From Deltaproteobacteria bacterium RBG_16_44_11 (GTDB taxonomy: Bacteria; Desulfobacterota; Syntrophia; Syntrophales; Smithellaceae), in assembly GCA_001797845.1 (NCBI GenBank), contig MGQN01000036.1, positions 94,310 through 111,737 of the forward strand: a DNA stretch of 17,428 nucleotides. Reading direction: 5' to 3'. The first letter of the stretch is position 1. Each line of letters begins with the position of its first letter. Positions 7,893 through 14,429 of the stretch are shown here, one piece after another. Made by a program: the position numbers and the translations under genes. Under the pieces are notes generated by a model. That model was not told the origin of the DNA and searched no databases. It saw only the letters and a program-made list of their open reading frames with translations.

Positions 7893-8183
7893 TTAGAGTT
7901 TTGTTTCTTTTAATTTACTCAATTCTTCTTTGTATTTTTCAGCCTGGGCTTTTATCAATTCGATTTCTTCCTTGGCTTTTTCCAATTTTTCTTCATGGGT
8001 TTGCTTGTCTTCGCTGATTTTGTCTTGTATTTCGTCTATTCCCACATAAATAGCCAAAGCTCCTCCCAGAAGCAGGCCAATGGGGAATGCTCCTTTTACT
8101 ATCGTCATGAAGTCTGACCACCAAAATATTAAGCTGATCAATCCAAAAATGGCAGAAATAACTCCTCCAATAAGCAAAGACAT
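7893..8183 (-). CDS. Small membrane protein with two TM helices and a C-terminal coiled coil, function unknown
   Basis: I do not recognise this family. The 96 residues contain two hydrophobic helices (about 4-22 and 32-50; the second is rich in Gly, Leu and Ala) joined by a short loop with WWSDF. After residue 50 comes a highly charged helix (EEKLEKAKEEIELIKAQAEK) with heptad-like spacing, probably a cytoplasmic coiled coil. ATG at 8183 is preferred because CAGGAGG lies eight bases upstream; a TTG two codons earlier (8189) would sit only a couple of bases from that site. It stands alone on the minus strand, divergent from the his cluster. The strong ribosome site and sensible topology argue that it is real. 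Confidence 0.75.
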   Translation of the reverse strand: MSLLIGGVISAIFGLISLIFWWSDFMTIVKGAFPIGLLLGGALAIYVGIDEIQDKISEDKQTHEEKLEKAKEEIELIKAQAEKYKEELSKLKETKL

Positions 8184-8370
8184 AAGCAACCCTCCTGCAA
8201 AAATAGAAATTAATGAAATAATTTTAGATCATATTTTTATGAGAATTTACTATCATGAATAGAGAGCTTAGGCAAGTTGGAAATAGATGATTATTAAAGG
8301 TAAAAATATTTCTTGATTTAAAGCAATTCATCATTTAAGTATGGATAACTTAATGAAGACAGATGGATAA

Positions 8371-8754
8371 ATGGATAAAATGATTGAACCAAATTTTCCC
8401 CAAGGGGATGGTTTAGTTCCGGCAATCGTTCAGGATGCCGAAACCAAGGAAATTCTCATGCTGGCTTATATGAACCGGCAATCATGGGAAGCGACACTGC
8501 GCACAGGTAGAGCCACTTACTGGAGCCGCTCACGTCGGTCCCTCTGGGTAAAAGGAGAAACATCAGGAAATTTTCAGCTAGTTGAAGCCATTTTTATTGA
8601 CTGCGATAACGACACAATCTTATTACAGGTAAAACAAATAGGAGAAGCGGCCTGCCATACCGGTTATAAATCCTGCTTCTACCGGAAATTAGACGGTAAA
8701 GATTTTGTTGTCGTGGGAGAAAAAATTTTTAATCCCAAGGAAGTATATAAATGA
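8371..8754 (+). CDS. hisI: Phosphoribosyl-AMP cyclohydrolase
   Basis: Catalyses the third step of histidine synthesis, hydrolysing phosphoribosyl-AMP to open the purine ring. The 127 residues match the monofunctional enzyme with no HisE domain fused; a separate hisE would be needed and is not in the window. Visible motifs are LAYMNRQSW, WSRSR, KGETSGNF, the metal-binding D77-C78-D79-x-D81 and C95/C102 in ACHTGYKSCFYR, which with C78 form the zinc site. The start is uncertain: ATG 8371 gives MDKMIEP, and ATG 8380 would give MIEP, which looks more like relatives. Neither has a good ribosome site. It overlaps hisG by four bases (ATGA), so the two are translationally coupled and this is the head of the his cluster. 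Confidence 0.95.
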   Translation: MDKMIEPNFPQGDGLVPAIVQDAETKEILMLAYMNRQSWEATLRTGRATYWSRSRRSLWVKGETSGNFQLVEAIFIDCDNDTILLQVKQIGEAACHTGYKSCFYRKLDGKDFVVVGEKIFNPKEVYK

Positions 8755-9623
8755 AAGTTTTAAAATTAGGGATTCCCAAGGGATCTCTGGAAGAAAATAC
8801 TGTAGACCTTTTTAAAAAGGCCGGCTGGCGCATTACTTATGATAGCCGCAGCTACTTTCCCGATATCGATGATCCGGAAATTACGTGTTCGTTAGTGCGG
8901 GCGCAGGAAATTTCGCGGTATATTGAAGATGGAGCGCTGGATCTGGGGCTTACGGGAATCGATTGGATTAAGGAAAATTTTTCAGATGTTATTACCGTGC
9001 AGGATTTGATTTACTCGAAAGTTTCCATGCGGCCGGCGCGCTGGGTGCTTGTCGTCCGTGAGGATTCACCTTACCAGAAAATTGACGACATGGAAGGTAA
9101 AAGGATATCCACGGAGCTGGTTAATTTTACAAAGAAATACTTTGCCGAAAAAAAGATCAACGTTCATGTTGAATTTTCCTGGGGGGCTACGGAAGCCAAA
9201 GTGGTGGAAGGTTTGGTGGATGCCGTTGTGGAGGTGACAGAAACAGGCTCCACGATAAAAGCTAATAAATTAAGGATTATTCACGAACTCATGAAAACCA
9301 ACACGCAGTTGATTGCCAATCGCACGGCTTGGAATGATCCGTGGAAGCGTAAGAAGATTGAACAAATCAGGACGATGCTTGTCGGTTCGCTGCAGGCGAT
9401 GGGCAAAGTTGGGTTGAAACTGAATGTTTCTAAAGAAAATTTAGACAGGGTGATGTCCTTGCTTCCTTCGCTAAAATCGCCGACAATTTCCAGTCTGTCT
9501 TCTGAAAAATGGTTTGCCGTAGAATCCATTGTAGATGCCAAGGGCATGAGGGATTTAATCCCCGTGCTTTTGGAGGCAGGAGCTCAAGGTATAATAGAGT
9601 ATCCTTTAAATAAAGTAGTTTAG
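8751..9623 (+). CDS. hisG: ATP phosphoribosyltransferase, long form
   Basis: First enzyme of histidine synthesis, joining ATP and PRPP; usually the feedback-controlled step. At 290 residues it is the long form with its own C-terminal regulatory domain (about 215-290), so HisZ should not be required. The N-terminal catalytic part shows IPKGSLEE near residue 8, LGLTGIDWI (66-73) and the PRPP-phosphate loop EVTETGST (161-168). Relatives of the long form bind histidine in the C-terminal domain; allosteric inhibition here is inferred from that. ATG 8751 overlaps the hisI stop, and hisB begins 14 bp downstream. Nothing looks damaged. Confidence 0.97.
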   Translation: MKVLKLGIPKGSLEENTVDLFKKAGWRITYDSRSYFPDIDDPEITCSLVRAQEISRYIEDGALDLGLTGIDWIKENFSDVITVQDLIYSKVSMRPARWVLVVREDSPYQKIDDMEGKRISTELVNFTKKYFAEKKINVHVEFSWGATEAKVVEGLVDAVVEVTETGSTIKANKLRIIHELMKTNTQLIANRTAWNDPWKRKKIEQIRTMLVGSLQAMGKVGLKLNVSKENLDRVMSLLPSLKSPTISSLSSEKWFAVESIVDAKGMRDLIPVLLEAGAQGIIEYPLNKVV

Positions 9624-9637
9624 GCAAGAAGAAGGTT

Positions 9638-10225
9638 ATGGCTAGAAGAGCAAAAATCATCCGTAAAACAAAAGAAACTAACATACAACTTGAAATCAGT
9701 TTGGATAATGCTGAAGGAAGTAAAATTGCCTCGACCATCCCTTTTTTGGACCATATGTTGGAGCTTTTTGCGCGGCATGGGTTTTTTAAGCTTATTGTTA
9801 AAAGTAAGGGAGACACTCATATTGATGATCACCATTTAGTGGAAGATTTAGGTATTTGTTTAGGGCAGGCGGTGGGACAGGCGCTCGGTAAAAAAGCAGG
9901 CATTAATCGTTACGGTTCGGCCTCGGTACCGATGGATGAATGTTTATGCCGTGTGGATTTAGACATTTCCGGACGCCCCTATCTGATTTACAACATTAAA
10001 TATGAACGTAGAAAAATCGGCGGCTTTGATCCGGCCCTGATTAAAGAATTTTTTAAGGCGTTTACGGATCACAGCGGGATAACTCTGCACATCAACCTGC
10101 TCTACGGCAACAATAGCCACCACATTATTGAAGCCATATTTAAGGCTTTCGCCCGGGCTTTAAGAAAAGCCGTAAATGTAAACAAAAATATCAAAGGGGT
10201 TCTTTCTACAAAAGGGACTCTTTAA
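9638..10225 (+). CDS. hisB: Imidazoleglycerol-phosphate dehydratase
   Basis: Catalyses the dehydration of imidazoleglycerol phosphate to imidazoleacetol phosphate. The 195 residues match the monofunctional bacterial enzyme, without the histidinol phosphatase domain fused in enterobacteria. The duplicated metal-binding motifs are visible: DDHHLVED (63-70) and NSHHIIEA (159-166), with FLDHML (36-41) and TDHSG (143-147) supplying further ligands. ATG 9638 follows an AAGAAGG-like ribosome site and lies 14 bp after hisG, so it is in the same operon. The next gene starts 16 bp downstream. Confidence 0.97.
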   Translation: MARRAKIIRKTKETNIQLEISLDNAEGSKIASTIPFLDHMLELFARHGFFKLIVKSKGDTHIDDHHLVEDLGICLGQAVGQALGKKAGINRYGSASVPMDECLCRVDLDISGRPYLIYNIKYERRKIGGFDPALIKEFFKAFTDHSGITLHINLLYGNNSHHIIEAIFKAFARALRKAVNVNKNIKGVLSTKGTL

Positions 10226-10241
10226 AAAGTGAGGTAAAAAA

Positions 10242-10928
10242 TTGCACAATTATTTTTGGAAAAAAACAAGTTTTGTTGCCGGATTTGCTTTAATCTCTTT
10301 GTTGTTTTTATCATTTTTAGCTCAAGCCGCAGAAAAAAAAGACCAAGAAGATAAATCTCCGCTGCGCATTGGCGTCATTTCTTTTCAGGCGTTAATACCT
10401 GATGAAGGATTGGGGGATACTGTAATCTGCCCACTTTGCACCACAGGTTATACCACGGGAAGGATATTAAGAGGGTCAGAAAAAATTGTTGAAAACATTT
10501 TTTTAGATAAATTGCGTGAATTTAAAGAGGCACAAATAATTCCCCAGGAGCGGGTGCAAAGTGTTTATAGAAGAATTTCTTCGGAATCGCTCAAGAAACC
10601 TTTACTGGATGTTCTAAAGAAAGTTGGTCATGATTTAGGAGCGGATATTTTAGCTCTGGGTTATATTTACCGTTATACAGAGAGAGTGGGATACGACTAC
10701 TCTACAGAACATCCTGCTTCTGTAGCTTTTGAGATTTATATGATTAATCCAGTTGATCGTAGCATAATTTGGCGGGGTGTTTTTGATAAAACACAAAAAT
10801 CGCTGATGGAAGATGTCTTTCAAATATCTTCCTTTTTTAGAGGTAGCGGTAAATGGCTTACCGCCGACCAACTGTCGAAGCAAGGCATGGATGAAATATT
10901 TAAAACATTTCCAGGCTTTGTACGTTAA
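10242..10928 (+). CDS. Exported protein of unknown function, possible CsgG/LpoB-like fold, inside the his cluster
   Basis: Not recognised as a named family. The 228 residues start with a signal peptide (hydrophobic core about 10-27, likely cut after AQA at 29); there is no lipobox cysteine. The mature protein begins LRIGVISFQAL, then has CPLC at 63-66, a helix around VENIFLDKLREF, DLGADILALGYIYRY (131-145) and EIYMINPVDRSIIWRG (164-179). That order of a first strand, a C-terminal 'GAD...G' strand and 'D...I.W' resembles the CsgG/LpoB/GNA1162-type fold of periplasmic proteins; this is inference only. The start is TTG 10242 with GAGG at 10231-10234. It sits 16 bp after hisB and 89 bp before hisA, in the same orientation, where hisH would often be found. 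A role in histidine synthesis is unlikely. Confidence 0.75.
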   Translation: MHNYFWKKTSFVAGFALISLLFLSFLAQAAEKKDQEDKSPLRIGVISFQALIPDEGLGDTVICPLCTTGYTTGRILRGSEKIVENIFLDKLREFKEAQIIPQERVQSVYRRISSESLKKPLLDVLKKVGHDLGADILALGYIYRYTERVGYDYSTEHPASVAFEIYMINPVDRSIIWRGVFDKTQKSLMEDVFQISSFFRGSGKWLTADQLSKQGMDEIFKTFPGFVR

Positions 10929-11017
10929 AACTTACCATTTCAGGCGATAATTGTTTTTTGTTTTTCGTAATTTCTTAATCGTGAATTGCAATTTTTTTCC
11001 GTTTAAGGAGTGCTTTT

Positions 11018-11752
11018 TTGGTCATTATTCCGGCAATTGATATTAAAAACGGAAAATGTGTACGGTTGGCCCAGGGTGATTTTGACCGTGTTACGCTATA
11101 TGCGGACAATCCGGTAGATGTGGCACTTGCCTGGGCACAAAAAGGGGCTGAATTAATTCATATAGTTGACTTAGATGGTTCGGTAGCAGGATCACCGTGC
11201 AACGAAGCGATTATCTTGGATATCATTAAAAAAATTAATATACCCATTCAGGTTGGTGGCGGCATAAGGGACATTAAGACCATAAAGTTTTACTTAAACA
11301 ATGGTATTTCCAGTGTAATACTTGGTACAGCGGCGCTCCAAAATGAAGAAATAGTGCGTGATGCCGTTAAAGCATTTCCAGATAAAATAATTTTAGGTAT
11401 TGACGCCTTAGAGGGGAATGTGGCCATTCGCGGGTGGACGCAAAAGACCGAACAAAAGGCAATTGATTTAGCCCAGCGTTTTGAAAATTGCGGTTTAAGA
11501 GCCATTGTTTATACTGATATAAAACGCGACGGTATGGAAACGGGCGTGAATATTGAAGCTACGAAGACATTGGCAGCGGCGATTAATATACCGGTAATCG
11601 CTTCCGGCGGTGTGGCTGACATTGGCGATGTGGAAAAGCTTCGGGAAATTGAAGATTGCGGAATTTATGGAGTGATTATTGGCCGCGCTCTATATACGGG
11701 CAAGATTTCCTTGGAGGCGGCGATTAGAGCGGGCAAAAAACCTCTTAATTAA
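11018..11752 (+). CDS. hisA: ProFAR isomerase (phosphoribosylformimino-AICAR-P isomerase)
   Basis: Catalyses the Amadori rearrangement of ProFAR to PRFAR, the fourth step of histidine synthesis. A complete 244-residue TIM barrel is present: the first catalytic aspartate is D8 in IPAIDIKNG and the second D129 in LGIDALEG. Phosphate loops are VGGGIRD (79-85) and IASGGV (194-199), and VDLDGS (50-55) is typical. The start is TTG 11018, supported by AAGGAG at 11005-11010 with seven bases of spacing. An 89-bp AT-rich gap precedes it. The usual neighbours hisH and hisF are absent, so this operon is incomplete within the window. HisF is a close paralogue, but the IPAID start and W140 context favour HisA. 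Confidence 0.95.
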   Translation: MVIIPAIDIKNGKCVRLAQGDFDRVTLYADNPVDVALAWAQKGAELIHIVDLDGSVAGSPCNEAIILDIIKKINIPIQVGGGIRDIKTIKFYLNNGISSVILGTAALQNEEIVRDAVKAFPDKIILGIDALEGNVAIRGWTQKTEQKAIDLAQRFENCGLRAIVYTDIKRDGMETGVNIEATKTLAAAINIPVIASGGVADIGDVEKLREIEDCGIYGVIIGRALYTGKISLEAAIRAGKKPLN

Positions 11753-11765
11753 AAAGAGGGGGAGG
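11741..11765 (+). promoter_or_regulatory. Hairpin at the hisA stop next to the HIT gene ribosome site
   Basis: CCTCTT (11741-11746) pairs with AAGAGG (11754-11759) across a seven-base loop that contains the hisA TAA stop. The GGAGG ribosome site of the next gene begins at 11761, and CCTCTT could partly mask it. Ribosomes finishing hisA would open the stem, so this may couple the two genes. Tentative. Confidence 0.35.
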
Positions 11766-11773
11766 AAATGATT

Positions 11774-12118
11774 ATGTCTGATTGCATTTTTTGTAAGATT
11801 GTCGAGGGAAAGATTCCCTGTGGAAATATTTATGAAGATGAGCAAGTGCTGGCGTTCGATGATATTCATCCCATGGCGCCGGTGCACGTGATTATCGTTC
11901 CTAAAAAACATGTTTCTACTTTGCTGGATGTTGACGTAAAAAAAAGCGATATTGCCGGTAACTTAATTGCCGCCGCGCAAAAAGTGGCACAAATCAAAGG
12001 AATTGCTGCCAAAGGCTTCCGCGCAGTCATTAATTGCAATGCTGAAGGGGGGCAGGTAGTCTTTCATTTACATATGCACGTTCTTGGGGGCAGGAAGCTT
12101 CAGGATCAGTTAGGTTAA
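11774..12118 (+). CDS. HIT-family nucleotide hydrolase (HINT/PKCI type)
   Basis: Small cytoplasmic hydrolase of the histidine-triad superfamily; HINT relatives cleave adenosine phosphoramidates and similar nucleotides, and the physiological substrate is unknown. The active-site triad HLHMH (98-102, then VLGG) and the N-terminal CIFCKI pair (C4, C7) are visible. Length 114 is normal. ATG 11774 (MSDCIFC) is chosen over ATG 11768 because GGAGG at 11761-11765 is eight bases from the former and only two from the latter, and relatives begin MSDCIFC. It lies 21 bp after hisA and 18 bp before yqeY, probably in one transcript. Confidence 0.94.
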   Translation: MSDCIFCKIVEGKIPCGNIYEDEQVLAFDDIHPMAPVHVIIVPKKHVSTLLDVDVKKSDIAGNLIAAAQKVAQIKGIAAKGFRAVINCNAEGGQVVFHLHMHVLGGRKLQDQLG

Positions 12119-12136
12119 TAATAGAGGTAAAAAATT

Positions 12137-12583
12137 ATGAATATTAATGTAAAGCTAAATGAAGAAATGGTTTTGGCGGCAAAAGCCAAAGACAAAATAC
12201 GGCTTTCGGCCATTCGTATGTTGAAAATGGCGCTGCATAATAAAGAAATTGATTTGATGCGATCGTTAAACGAAAGTGAAGTTATGCAGATTATTTCCGC
12301 GCTGGTTAAACAAAGAAAGGATTCCATTGAGCAGTTTGCCAAAGGCGGCAGAACTGATTTGGTGGAAAAGGAGGAGGCGGAACTTAAAGTTGTGCAGGAA
12401 TTTTTGCCGGCGCAAATGTCTGATGAAGAAGTAGAAGCCTTAATCAAGAAAGCCATAGCCGAAACCGGAGCTGTTTCCATCAAAGATATGGGCAAAGTCA
12501 TGAAAATATTGATGCCGGAGCTAACCGGCAGAGCCGATGGTAAAACGGCAGGAGAAAAAGTAAAAGAGATTTTATCCCGGTAA
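12137..12583 (+). CDS. yqeY: GatB/YqeY domain protein
   Basis: Stand-alone protein of the YqeY family, which shares a helical domain with the tail of GatB, the tRNA-dependent amidotransferase subunit; its own role is not firmly established. Length 148 is standard. Recognisable stretches are LSAIRMLKMALHNKEID (about 25-41), the KQRKDSIEQFAKGGR segment (53-67), EFLPAQMSDEE, and the glycine-rich GKVMKILMPELTGRADGK near the end. ATG 12137 has GAGG ten bases upstream. It directly precedes dnaG (45 bp gap), the usual place for this gene in macromolecular-synthesis operons, although rpsU, often the first gene there, is not present. Confidence 0.93.
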   Translation: MNINVKLNEEMVLAAKAKDKIRLSAIRMLKMALHNKEIDLMRSLNESEVMQIISALVKQRKDSIEQFAKGGRTDLVEKEEAELKVVQEFLPAQMSDEEVEALIKKAIAETGAVSIKDMGKVMKILMPELTGRADGKTAGEKVKEILSR

Positions 12584-12628
12584 AAAGTTTTTCCTTTGGG
12601 GAGAAAACATAGATAGGTAAAGTATTCA

Positions 12629-14392
12629 GTGCGTTTTGATGACAACAAAATTGAAGAAATCAAAAGCAAGGTGGATATTGTAGAGTTGGCTTCCGAATAC
12701 CTGGCTTTAAAAAAAGCAGGGCGGAATTTTGTTGGGTTATGTCCTTTTCACCAGGAAAAAACGGCGTCATTTACAATCAACCGGGAAAAACAAATATTTT
12801 ATTGCTTTGGTTGCGGCGAAGGCGGCAATGTCATAACCTTTCTCATGAAAATTGCCGGTAAATCGTTTCCCGAAGCTATAAAAGAGTTGGCGGAAAAAAC
12901 AGGAGTGATATTACCGTCACGTTTGACTAGCAAAGATGGCCGCGAAAAGGATTACCTGCGGGAAAGTATTACTGCCTTAAATTTAAAGGCGGCGCAACAA
13001 TTTTCGCGCAATTTATTTTCCCCGGCAGGCAAAGAAGCTCGTGAATACTTGAAAAAGAGGGGTATAGCTGAGGAAACAACCAAGCAATTCCGGCTGGGTT
13101 ACGCTCCGGATAATTGGCGCTCTTTGACAGATTACATTGAGGGTAGCGGTCAGCCGCTTAAATTGGCTGAGCAAGCGGGCCTGGTTATTGCCGGGAAAGA
13201 CGGTGGTTTTTATGACCGCTTTCGCGGCCGGCTAATTTTTCCCATTGAGAATGTTTTCGGTGAAGTAGTCGCTTTCGGGGGCAGAATTTTGGATAAAGGC
13301 GAACCGAAATATTTGAATTCGCCCGAGTCGCCGGTTTATATTAAGGGGAAAAACTTATATGGTCTGAATAAAACAAAGGAGGAAATTCGCAAAAAAGGTT
13401 CTGCCATCATCGTTGAAGGTTATTTTGATTTGATTTCTTTATGGAACGCTGGTATCTGCAATGTTGTTGCCAGTTTGGGCACGGCGCTGACCAGAGAGCA
13501 CCTTGAGCTTTTATGCCGCTATATCGTGGAAGTAGTCGCTCTTTTTGATGCCGATGCTGCGGGGAGAAAGGCTCTCGACCGCAGTTTGGAACTATTTTTG
13601 GGTATGAGAATGAAGGCGCGAGCATTGATTTTGCCGGGCGACTTCGATCCCGACGATTATTTAAAAAAGGTTGGCAAAGATAAGCTGGAAGAGTTGATTG
13701 CTCACGCTCAACCGCTCAGTGACTATTATATCGAAAATGTTTTAGGCGGTGGTAAGACTTTTGAAGATAAACGGGAGATGATAAAAACCGCCATGGAATT
13801 TATTGGTAAGATTAGCGATAAAAAAGAAAAAGATCTTTTTATTAAACGTATAGCGGAGAAAACAGGCATCAATGAAGAGTTGCTTATAAAAGAAACTTAT
13901 AAAAATGAAACACAAAGAAAGCCGCAGAGCGGAAAAGAAAAACTGCAGCTTAATATTAATAATGATCTGGTGGAAGTGCATTTAATTCAGCTGCTGCTGG
14001 AGTATCCTCAGAAAACTATTCAAGTGGAAAATGAAAACATATTAGATTATTTTTTGCAGCCTCAGCTTCGGGTTATCGGCAAAAAAATTATTGATGCATA
14101 TAAACTATTGGGGTTTGTTGATATTGGCGTCATTCTATCAGCTGATGAAGATTCGTCTTTGCGCGAAAGAATATTTCAATTAATAATGAAGGCGCTGCCT
14201 GCCGATGATGTAATGCTGGAGAAAATATTTGCCGACAATATCCGGCAGATTAAGAAAAAATGGTACAAGGATCAGCACCGCCAAATTAAATTAAAACTGG
14301 GTAAAGCTCAGGAAAACGGCAATGAGGAACTTATAAATAAGCTTCTTCGCGAGAAAGAAAATTTGCTAATGATAGAAAAGGAATTACATTAA
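12629..14392 (+). CDS. dnaG: DNA primase
   Basis: Makes the RNA primers for chromosomal replication and interacts with the DnaB helicase. The three domains are visible in 587 residues. The CHC2 zinc-binding domain has C38, H41, C59 and C62 (CPFH and CFGC). The RNA polymerase core includes KYLNSPESP (227-235) and the Toprim residues E263 (IIVEGYFD) and D307/D309 (ALFDADAAG), with PGDFDPDDYL at 336-345. The C-terminal helicase-interaction region, from about 430, is poorly conserved as usual. GTG 12629 is the start because it gives MRFDDNKIEEIKSKVDIV, the usual N-terminus; the ribosome site (AGGT) is weak. It is followed after 37 bp by rpoD, the classical dnaG-rpoD pairing. Confidence 0.97.
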   Translation: MRFDDNKIEEIKSKVDIVELASEYLALKKAGRNFVGLCPFHQEKTASFTINREKQIFYCFGCGEGGNVITFLMKIAGKSFPEAIKELAEKTGVILPSRLTSKDGREKDYLRESITALNLKAAQQFSRNLFSPAGKEAREYLKKRGIAEETTKQFRLGYAPDNWRSLTDYIEGSGQPLKLAEQAGLVIAGKDGGFYDRFRGRLIFPIENVFGEVVAFGGRILDKGEPKYLNSPESPVYIKGKNLYGLNKTKEEIRKKGSAIIVEGYFDLISLWNAGICNVVASLGTALTREHLELLCRYIVEVVALFDADAAGRKALDRSLELFLGMRMKARALILPGDFDPDDYLKKVGKDKLEELIAHAQPLSDYYIENVLGGGKTFEDKREMIKTAMEFIGKISDKKEKDLFIKRIAEKTGINEELLIKETYKNETQRKPQSGKEKLQLNINNDLVEVHLIQLLLEYPQKTIQVENENILDYFLQPQLRVIGKKIIDAYKLLGFVDIGVILSADEDSSLRERIFQLIMKALPADDVMLEKIFADNIRQIKKKWYKDQHRQIKLKLGKAQENGNEELINKLLREKENLLMIEKELH

Positions 14393-14429
14393 ATAAACTG
14401 GGAAAATAAAATATTTGGGGAGATACCAA

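Noticed and set aside
8341..8370. A his leader peptide/attenuator before hisI
   Set aside because: The short frame from ATG 8341 (MDNLMKTDG) has no histidine codons, and there is no terminator/antiterminator pair. The repeated ATGGATAA motif is noted but unexplained.
12115..12669. Minus-strand 184-codon frame
   Set aside because: It is the antisense shadow of yqeY and the start of dnaG, both securely identified; it is serine/leucine-rich, as antisense frames typically are.
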